Assembly: GCA_002104895.1 (NCBI GenBank) | Contig: MCFG01000217.1 | Location: forward strand, 1 to 64,000 | From: Anaeromyces robustus | Lineage: Eukaryota > Neocallimastigomycota > Neocallimastigomycetes > Neocallimastigales > Neocallimastigaceae | DNA length: 64,000 bases | Reading direction: 5' to 3' | In this document: positions 54,634 to 64,000 of the stretch, in pieces | How the letters are laid out: the number at the start of each line of letters is the position of its first letter | Position numbering within the stretch: position 1 is the first letter of the stretch | Program-made: the position numbers and the translations under genes | Notes under the pieces: generated by a model | Told to the model about the DNA's origin: nothing | The model's database searches: none | What the model saw: the letters and a program-made list of their open reading frames with translations, nothing else

Positions 54634-56798
54634 ATGGATACTATAACGGAAATGGATTCCAATGAAATAAATAATAAAGATACCAATAGTGATATAGGTA
54701 ATACAATTATATTCAATTATTATTATCTTATATTTTATTCAATATAATATTAATTTAAAATTGAAATTATTTTATATTAGATAATGGAAATTCTGGTATC
54801 GATAATGTTGAACAAATTAATAATGCTAATTATGAATCAACAGAAAAAAATGATATTAATAAATTAGAAAATTTAAGTAACAATATAGAAAAAGAAAAAA
54901 TATCAGAAGAAAATATCGATAGTGTATCATTGAGTAATTCTGAATTAAAAGATGACGAACCACAAATTAAAATAAATAATACGACGGATGAAGATGGAAA
55001 TATTGAAATTAAAGATGATAATAGTAATAATAGTGATAACAACAATAACAGTAATAATAATATAAAGAATGATAATAATGAAAATTCAGATTTTAGTTAT
55101 ACACTTTATGGTCCTTTATTAATTGTATCTAATTGTAGAGGTATATTATATTATTACTTATTGTAGAAATTTATTAAATTATAAATCAAATAATAATATA
55201 TATGAAATTTTTATTTTTTAATTTAGGAAATATTTCACAAATTAATACAATTGTTAAAGAAAAAAATGCACAAGCAGTAATTCATTGTGGTGATTTTGGT
55301 TTTTTTGGTAATTTTAATTTTAGTTTTTAATATATAAATATATATATAATTTATATATATATATATATATCTTTATTTGTTTATTTTATTTTAATTTTTT
55401 TTTTGTATATAACAATTAATATAATGCAAAATAATGCAAAATTCAAATATATTAAATTATTTTAGATAAAGACAGTGTAAAAAATTTCAACGAAAAGTAA
55501 GTAAAATATAAATAATTTTAATGTAATAATGTAAAAATTATTAATATTATTATTGGTATTATTAATATATATATACATATATGAAATTTTATTATAATTA
55601 TAATAATTAATTAATTAATTACAAATAAGAAATTTGAAATATTATGTTGAACATACTTCATGTATATCGTTTGAAGATAAGAAAAAATTATTTGAAAATA
55701 TGGATACTCTAAAGGAAAATATATGTAAAAATTTTATATTATCAGAATTAATGGATTTTATTGAAAATAAAAAGGAATTACTTGTACCAGTATATGTAGT
55801 TTACGGTCAATATGAAGATGTAAATTTTTTTTTTTTTAATTGAAATTATTTATACAATTCATATATATATATATATATATATAATATTTAATATTTTATT
55901 TAATATTTTATATTATTATTACTAATTTTTATTTATTATTATTACTATTATTAATTAATTATTTTAAAATTTTAAAGGTATCAGTTATAGATAAAATTCT
56001 ACATAAAAAAATTTATCAAATTAAAAATCTTTATATTGTTGATGAAAATCATTCATATTGTTTAAAATTTTCAAATTCAGATATTAGTATTAGACTTTTT
56101 GGTATCGGTGGTGGATATTTAGATAATAATCTTTTTAATAATGGTGATGGGGAATATCTTCATGCAGGATCAAATTGTCATACATGGTTGACAATATTTC
56201 AATTAGGACAAATATTAATAAATGCAGATAAATATGAAAAAGAACTAGATGAAATTCGATTATTAATTACTACTGCAAATCCTATGAAAAAAGCATTGAT
56301 TGCTCAACTTGGTTTAGCATTAAAAGTAATTACATATAAACAAGAAAAGCAAAATAAATAATAATAATAATAAATATACTTTTTTTTTTTTTTTTTTAAA
56401 TATATATTTAGTCATAATGTTATTATTATTAATTGAATTTTTTTTTTTTGATATAAATATTTAGGCGAATTTTCATATATCTCCAGGAAATCAAAATATT
56501 AGATATCATGTTTCTTTTAATTTACAATGTATAACAGATAAAAAACATTTTTTTAGTCGTTTAGTAGAAGGTCATTTAAATTTTGAAAAAACATATATTA
56601 AAGTGAAAGAACAAATAAAAGATAATATAAAGTAAGTTTAATTTTATTATATATATACATATATATTATAAAATTAAAATTATGAGAATTAAATATTATT
56701 ATATATATATAAATATATTTAATAATAATTATATTACAATTCCATAAATATTTATCAATTAATAATATATTTAATTTTTTTAATAAATAAATAAATAA

Positions 56799-56833
<35 letters not shown>

Positions 56834-57818
56834 GAAACTCAAAGTAAACAACTAGAAAAAGCATTAAATATAATGAATTTTTTCCCAAAGGATAACATTG
56901 AATTTAGATCATGTTGGTATTGGATTATACCATGTATGAAATATGGATCGCTAACAATGGATTATTTAGATAAGAAAATGACAATAAATATGTGTTCATC
57001 AGGTAATATATAAATAAATTTAATTAAAATAAATAATATATTTATTTAATATTATATGCTAATGTAATGTTTTAAATATTAATAATATTTATTTACGTTT
57101 TTTTTTTTTCTTTAATTTTATTTAAAAATTTTTTATAAAGGTGTATATTTCTTTAGACATCAAGATAAAAATGATAAAAAATTAGAAAATGTAGAGAATG
57201 GTATGGAAAATCGAAGTCAAATTGCTATGAATATACTGGATAGTTTAAATAATAAAAAAGAAAATATTACAAATGAAAAAACTGAAAAGGTTAATAAGTT
57301 GTTATTTATATATATTATTTAACTTATATTTGATTTATATATGTTTTAATAAAATAAATAAATAAACAAATAAATAAATAAATAAAATGAAAATTTTATT
57401 TATAATAAATATTAATAATTATATTATTAAATAGGTAAATAACGAATTTAAACGAATAAAAAATAAAGAACAAGATACTAATAAAGCGAAATCATCATTT
57501 GGAGAGAAAAATGAACCTACAAATAATAATTTAAATAATAAAATCAGTAAAAATGAATTATTATTAAATAATAATAATAACAATAATAATAATAATAACA
57601 ATAATAATAACAATAATAACAATAACAATAACAATAACAATAACAGTAACAGTAACAACAACAATAACAATAACAATAACAGTAACAGTAATAATAATAA
57701 TAGTAATAAATTAAAGAAAAAGAACAGTAAAGTGTTCATAAGAAATAATAATAATATAAATGAAACTTTAGATGATTCAAATGATAAATCTATACCGGAT
57801 AATGTAAATAACATATAA

Positions 57819-57872
<54 letters not shown>

Positions 57873-59017
57873 TTATAAAGAGAAAAAAGAAATTAAAACA
57901 TTTTTATTAATTGAATTTATATAAAATATAATTAATTTATTATAGGTTAAAACGAATAAACCATTGCACATGAATAATAATAATATAATAGATAATAATA
58001 AATTAAATAATTATGATGAAATGCTATTAAAAGGTATAAATATTATAAATAAATAATTTTTAAATAATTATATGTTTATATATATATATATATTTTAAAA
58101 TAATCAGAAAATATATATATTAAAAATAATTTTTTTTTTTAATTTTTATAAAAAATTATTAGATAATAATACTAATTTTGCAAAGTCAAATATGAATGAT
58201 ATTTGGAAAAATCCAGAATTAATACCAAATTATCAACCTCAATCACAACAAAAATTAATGAATATATTAAATAATAATAAAAATGATATGTTCATGAATA
58301 CTTATAAACCAGCAGAATTAGTAGATACTATGAATAAAATGACTATATCAAATATATCAAATCCAATTACATCATTAATGAATTCTACTGATTATATGTA
58401 TCCAAAATTTACATCAATAAGTAAGATTTTATTATAATGTTTTTTTATAATTTATTATTTAATGCATACATCTCATATTTATTATTATTATTATTATTAT
58501 TATATATAATAATAAATAATATAATCTTTTATCATATATTTATAAATTTACTAATTTATTAATTAAATTGATTTATTAATATAATTAAATATATTTAGAT
58601 GGAAAAAAATCTGTTAAAAATGGAATGTTAAATCATTGGGATAATAATAATAATATGCCACCTAATAGAAAAGATGAATTTAATAATAAGAATAATAAAA
58701 AGAAGGATAAAATAGATTCTTCAAATTCTTCAAATAATGAATATGTATGTATTATATATAATAACTATTAATAGTAATAAAAGATAAAAAAATTGATAAA
58801 TATTAACGTTATTATTAATTATTATAATATAATTATTTTTATTATTATAATTTTTTTTTTTTTAGGATACGTCAATGGTTATAAATGGTCTTTCTAAAGA
58901 TATTACAGAAAAAACAATACAATTTTTCTATAAAGATTTCAAAGTAATTATTTGTTTATAATATATATATATATATATATATAATTTTTCTTTAATAAAT
59001 ATATAAATGAATTATTA

Positions 59018-59057
<40 letters not shown>

Positions 59058-62000
59058 TTATAATTTTATGATATTAAATAAAATTATATTTTAATATTAT
59101 AGATTAAGAATTTAAAAATTAATAGAAATTCAGAAAACATTATAGCATATATTGACTTTGAAAATTCTGAAATGTGTAACGAAGCTAAAAAATTAAATAT
59201 TTTAGTAAGTATTTAAGAAAATACTTATATATATATATATAGGTTTTAGTATTATATTAAATATTAAATTAATATAAAAAATAATTTTAATTATTTATAT
59301 ATAAATAATATTTTAGCCATTAAAAGATAGTCGTAAAAAGTTTACATTAGGTAATTATTATTATTATGATTATTTTTTTTTTGCTTTAATTTATTAATAT
59401 GAAAAATAATAAATAATCATATCCATCATTTTAATGCTCATTCTAATTTATCATTTTAATATAATTTATAATAATAGGAAGGGCAAAACCTACTAGCGAT
59501 GATGAGTAAGATTATAAATACATAAAAATAAAATATGAAATATTACATATTATAATAATAATATATATATATATTATTAATATAATTAATATATATAAAA
59601 TATTGAAAATAAGAATATTAATTATAATTATTTTATTTTATATATTTATTTTATTTTAATTTTTTTTTTTTTATTTTTATTATTCTTTTTTTTTAATAAT
59701 ATATGAATAATAGTTTGAAAAAAAGAGATAATTCATTAATGAATATAAATAATAAAAGTCATATTAATAATTTCAAGAATAATGATTTATTAATGAAACA
59801 ACAAGTATTAAGAAAAACAAAATCGAATAATAATATATATATTGGATGGAAAACAGCATTGGCAGATCAAGATAAAAATTTGAATTTTAATGATAAATTA
59901 ATATGGCAACGTCAATCAGCATCTAATATTTTAATGGATCAGAATAATAATAATAGTAATAATAATAGTAACAATAATAATAATACTAAATATATGAGAT
60001 GGAGTATTAATGAACCTTTATCAACGGATATATGGATGAATACTAATAATACAAATAATATTAATAATAATACTAATACTAATGTTAATAATAAAGATAA
60101 TTCAACATTTGGAAATATAAATATGAACATAAATATAAATGATCCAAATTTAGTAAATAAAAATTCATTTAATATTATACCATCAGTAAATAGCTTTGAT
60201 AATTATCCATACATATCAAATAATAATACATTACAACATAAGCAATATCCTTTCTATATAAATTCTATTAATGATAAAATAAATAATAATAATAATTGGG
60301 ATAATACTGATAGTCCAATAGAATCATTTTCACCTGATCAAAATACACATCAATCATCATCAGGAATTATATCTTCATTAGGACCTGGAATGAAAAATCC
60401 TACAAATAAATTAATGTTAAATCAAGGACAAGGACAAGGACCATCATTTTATATGAATCAATTACAAACATTAAATAATGGTATACCTAATTCAATGATG
60501 AATTTTAATCAAAATAATGGTATGATTAATATTAATAATCCTAATCATTTTACAAATCCTACTTCAAATAGAAATAAAAATATGATTAATAATCCAATGG
60601 GGATGAATAATTTTAATCTACCTCAACAAAATATGAATGTTCCCATAAACAATAATAATGTTAACAACAACAATAATAATAATGGTAATAATAATGGTAA
60701 TAATAATAATGATATGAATAAGATGAATTCATTAATGAATGATAATAAATCACCTAATGATTGGATAAGTCCTGATTCTAATATAAATAAATTTATGCCA
60801 TCTTATTTTCAAGAGTCAAATGATCCAAATAAGTCAATACCATTAATATATAATTCAATAAATCCGTACTTAAATATAAAATCTAATCCTAATAATAATA
60901 CAGAAAATAATAATAATAATAATAATAACGATAATAGCAATAAAAACAACAACAGCAACAACAACAACAATAATAATAATGGTAATAATGGTAATGATAA
61001 TGAAAATAATAAAAATAGTAATAGTAATATAATTAATAATACTGGTAATAATAATCATAACAATAACAATAAGACTGAGAATACTAATTCTAATAATGCC
61101 AATAGTAATGGAAATAATAATAATAATAATAGTAATAACAGCAATAATAATGAAACTGGAAATATATGGGAAGCCCCTACATTTAATACAATAAATCAAA
61201 ATTTTTATCCTATAAATAATAATTCTTGGAATATGTTTAATAATGGTAATAGCATTAGACCAAATATACCCAATTTAAATCCTCAATTAAATGATAATAA
61301 TAATATAAATTCAAAAACTAATCCAAATAAACATAATAATAATAATAATACTAGTAATACTAATAATAATACTAGTAATAATAATAACAACAACAACAAC
61401 AATAATAATAATAACAACAATAATAATAATAATAACAACAATAATAATAATACCACAAATATATATTCAACTAATTATTCAACAAATAATACAATAGGTT
61501 TAAGAAACCATGGTAATAATACCCTACATAATAATAATAATAATAATAATTTAAATGGTCTATGGAATTTTAATAATACTACTACTTCAAATATTAATAA
61601 TAACTTTAATTCAAATTTTAATGTTCCTCCACCCTGGATGAATAATTATAACAGTGGTGGAGGAAATAATGGTCTTAATTACTTTAATAATAATAATATT
61701 AATAATGATATAAAGGGAAATAATAATTCACAAAATACATTTAATGATAATTCAAGTTATTTTACAAATAATAGTAGTGAAGTGAACACATTATCTGAAA
61801 GAAATAGTGAGATTAGTAGTATAATTGGGGATAATTCATCTAATAGTATTAGTATGAATAGTAGAACACTAGATGGTCATGATAGTAGTGATAATATTGA
61901 TAATGATAATGATAATAACAGCAACATCAATAACAGCAACATCATTAACAACAACATCAATAACAACAACAACAACAATAATAATAATAAAATACCAACT

Positions 62001-62183
62001 ATGTCATTAATGATCAACCAAGAATCTAATATGAACACAAATTATAATGGATGGGGAGAATTAATGTTTTATAATAATAAAATGAATAATCAAAATAATC
62101 CAAATAATCCAAATAACAATAAAAATTTTTATAATATGATTAATGGTAATAAAGAAATTTCTGTTACCAATACAAATAATTAA
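54634..62183 (+). CDS. DUF2433 metallophosphoesterase-like protein with RRM and Asn-rich tail
   Basis: Eighteen exons, all in phase: 54634-54697, 54781-55140, 55227-55307, 55466-55496, 55630-55819, 55978-56325, 56465-56631, 56833-57002, 57141-57289, 57435-57803, 57946-58033, 58163-58420, 58599-58744, 58866-58943, 59103-59204, 59317-59350, 59478-59505, 59714-62183; 1710 aa. After an acidic Asn-rich N-terminus, residues about 128-420 match fungal DUF2433 (calcineurin-like fold): PLLIVSNCRGNISQIN, AVIHCGDFGFF, VPVYVVYGQYED, IRLFGIGGGYLDNNLFNNGD, LITTANPMKKALIAQLGLAL, FHISPGNQNIRYHVSFNL. An RRM-like domain follows at about 808-885 (TSMVINGLSKDITEKTIQFF, IIAYIDFENSEMCNEAKKL). Exon 18 adds 820 residues rich in Asn with scattered Trp motifs (YIGWKTALADQ, NGWGELMF). 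In-frame TAA directly follows exon 17 (59506-59508), so an 888-aa protein plus a separate gene from 59703 is the alternative. RNA binding and phosphoesterase activity are not shown. Confidence 0.75.
57540..57715 (+). repeat. Coding AAT/AAC (polyAsn/Ser) tract
   Basis: In exon 10 of the DUF2433 gene: AAT, AAC and AGT codons alternate for about 170 nt. Mixed synonymous codons mean the run is not a pure recent slippage product. Confidence 0.85.
60890..61450 (+). repeat. Coding Asn-rich repeat region
   Basis: Dense AAT/AAC codons in the last exon of the DUF2433 gene, separated by Gly, Ser, Thr and His codons. The minus-strand Ile/Val frames here are shadows. Confidence 0.85.
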
Positions 62184-62619
62184 TAAAATAGGAAATATTA
62201 AAAAAAAAAAAATTTTTTTTTTCAAGTAAATGATAAATTGATTTAGTTAACAAAATGATCTAAATTATATATTAATAATAATAAGAAATATGAATATAAC
62301 TTTTTTTAAAAAAAAATTTTTTATTTATTTATGATTATATATAATATTTTATAATTATAATTATATAAATATATTTATTAATATTATATAATTATACTTT
62401 TTTTTTTTATAAATTTTATATATATATAAAAAACAACAATAATTTTATTTTTATTTCTCTGTAGAATAAATAATATGTAATATATAATAATAATTAATAA
62501 TAATTATTATTATATATTAAATATTTTTTCTTTTATAGTATATATTAATATTAATATTAATATATTATAAAATTAAAATTTGAAATTAATATAATAGTAC
62601 AACAAAATTATTTATGTTG

Positions 62620-62686
62620 TTACTTTTTGTCTTTTTTTTATTTTTTAAATTTTTTTTTTTAAAAAAAAAAAAGAGACAAAAAGTAA
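62620..62686. terminator. 13-nt inverted repeat 3' of the DUF2433 gene
   Basis: TTACTTTTTGTCT at 62620-62632 pairs exactly with AGACAAAAAGTAA at 62674-62686. Between them T-rich then A-rich runs can extend the stem. About 440 nt past the stop; a transcript-end or mobile-element role is conjecture. Confidence 0.35.
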
Positions 62687-63134
62687 AAGTAAATAAAATA
62701 TATAATAATAATAATTATTATTTTATTTATAACTTTTTTTTTTATTAAAAAAAATAATAATCCTTTCATTTTGTATAATCTTTTTTTATACACCGTATGT
62801 AAACTAATAAATTTATATATTTATTTATTTATTTATTTATAGATAAATATAATTAAAAAAAAACAAAAAAAAAAAAATAAATAAATATTTATTATTAATA
62901 ATAATTTTTATAGTTTATATATATTTATATATAATATTTATATATTTATAACTTTTTTTATATTAAATTTGAAATTTATTTATTGAATAAAACAAATATT
63001 TACAAAAAAAAAAAAAAATAATAATAATAATTTATATAAATGTAATATCATTATTGTAGATAAATAAAGATTATTTACTATATAAGGAATTAATAATATA
63101 ATATAATTTATATAATTTCATTACCAGTGTCTCA

Positions 63135-63163
63135 TTTTTTTTTTTTTTTTTTTTTTGAAATGT

Positions 63164-63194
<31 letters not shown>
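63135..63194. repeat. T22 / A30 inverted homopolymers around GAAATGTC
   Basis: A run of 22 T (63135-63156), the 8-nt spacer GAAATGTC, then a run of 30 A (63165-63194). This can fold into a long A-T hairpin and gives a poly-A tract downstream on either strand. Confidence 0.9.
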
Positions 63195-63196
<2 letters not shown>

Positions 63197-63678
63197 AGGT
63201 TGACAATTTCCTTTTCATATTAATTAAGTTTAAAAAAAATGGTGATATTTAATATATTAACAAAAATAATAAAAAAACACAAAACAAAAACTAAAAAAAA
63301 AAAAATTGGTAACTTTTATATGTTTTAATATAAATTATTTATGTTTTATTTATATGTATACAATTGTATATAGTTTTTTTTGAAAAAAAGAAATTTTTTT
63401 ATGGCTAAAAATTTACAAAGTCTATTTTTTATATAATTTAATAATTTAATGTAAAAACATGATAAATTGTATGAATAAATTTAAACTTTAAACAATTACA
63501 TAAATATTTATATATAAGATTCATTTTTTTTTTTTTAATGAGAACTTTATGTCTTTATGTTTTTATTATTAAATGTACTTATTTATTAAAAATAAAGGTA
63601 TATAGGTATATAAATATTTTATTTTATTTGTTTTTCATTATATTAAAACAGTTTTTTTTTTGTTTTTTTCTTTCTTAA

Positions 63679-64000
63679 TTATTGATTCCAATTTAAAGCT
63701 TTGATAAATTCTTCTTCAGTAAATTGTAATAATTTGGCTGCTTCAATATGCATCTATTATATTATATATATGTGTAAAAGTTAAATAAATTAAATATATA
63801 TATACATTAATTAAATAAAAAAAAAATAATTTAAATGAATTATAAATTTATATAGAATTATTAATATTATTAATTGTTGTTTTTTTTGTTGTTGGTTTTC
63901 ACCATATGTATATTAAAATTTATAATTTTTATAAAATAAATGTACCTTTTGTTTTTTCAAAACATCAATTAATTGCATTTGTTTTTTCATAGCTAATAAA
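63679..64000 (-). CDS. 3' end of an unrecognised coiled-coil gene (partial)
   Basis: Two exons seen on the minus strand: 64000-63946 (continuing past the window) and 63753-63679. They join in phase (donor GTACAT, acceptor TAATAG) to give LLAMKKQMQLIDVLKKQK followed by MHIEAAKLLQFTEEEFIKAL-NWNQ and a stop. The first part is a heptad-like helix; the ending EEEFIKALNW has the feel of a conserved short C-terminal motif in some cilium- or testis-associated coiled-coil proteins (TEX9 is one I considered), but this is from memory and not secure. Length and full domain content lie outside the window. Confidence 0.6.

Larger units (their letters stand above)
62184..63678. other. Convergent 3' intergenic region with two hairpin-forming sites
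   Basis: Between the DUF2433 gene (+) and the partial gene at the right edge (-). Contains the inverted repeats listed below, AAAT at about 62819-62842 and AT filler. No gene. Confidence 0.65.

Noticed and set aside
57419-57814. Minus-strand polyLeu ORF that resembles a membrane protein
   Set aside because: Complement of AAT/AAC codons in exon 10 of the DUF2433 gene.

Overview
The window is extremely AT-rich nuclear DNA from a eukaryote with a flagellated stage. Genes are split by short GT..AG introns (mostly about 80-400 nt, typically GTAAAT/GTAAGT donors and TAG/AAG acceptors). Intergenic DNA is full of AAAT and AAT arrays and long A/T homopolymers, and Asn-rich low-complexity tracts sit inside the proteins. 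A fungal-type DUF2433 protein, a Def1-like CUE protein and a Siw14-type phosphatase occur together with the ciliary transition-zone protein B9D2 and a receptor joining a bacterial-type solute-binding domain to seven membrane helices. This combination points to a zoosporic fungus, most likely an anaerobic gut fungus (Neocallimastigomycota). The taxon is an inference.

Layout: 1-45 possible edge exon (-); 524-1575 dUTPase (+); 2897-6046 TAF4 (+); 6987-8459 Siw14-type phosphatase (+); 9764-12527 AAMP/Sqt1 WD40 protein (+); 12528-17613 gene-poor with a decayed coding segment; 17614-18961 Rab11 GTPase (+); about 19.5-19.7 kb a second decayed segment; 20636-23787 secreted repeat protein ending in a transglutaminase-like domain (-); 25564-27763 IMP4 (+); 28629-29834 B9D2 (-); 32804-36697 Def1-like CUE protein (+); 37573-41271 single-exon ankyrin-repeat protein (+); 43784-47426 solute-binding-domain/7TM class C-like receptor (+); 47427-54633 gene-poor with tandem repeats, palindromes and a small unexplained ORF; 54634-62183 DUF2433-RRM protein with a very long Asn-rich tail (+); 63679-64000 3' end of an unrecognised coiled-coil gene (-), cut by the window.

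The genes do not form a pathway cluster. Most are single-copy housekeeping genes: nucleotide-pool hygiene, TFIID, ribosome biogenesis (IMP4, and AAMP/Sqt1 by homology), endosomal traffic, RNA polymerase II degradation and the cilium. Three accessory, surface-related or repeat-expanded genes are interspersed: the transglutaminase-like protein, the ankyrin protein and the receptor. I rebuilt exon structures by hand from homology, splice signals and reading phase. All multi-exon models close in frame, but no transcript evidence was available.

The most interesting items are: a secreted protein with seven roughly 50-residue repeats, most carrying a Lys-Arg site, fused to a transglutaminase-like domain; the solute-binding-domain receptor; the DUF2433-RRM-polyAsn protein with an altered metal-site motif; 16-17 nt micro-exons and a start-codon-only exon; and a three-copy 118-119 bp array in which each unit carries two nested dyad symmetries.
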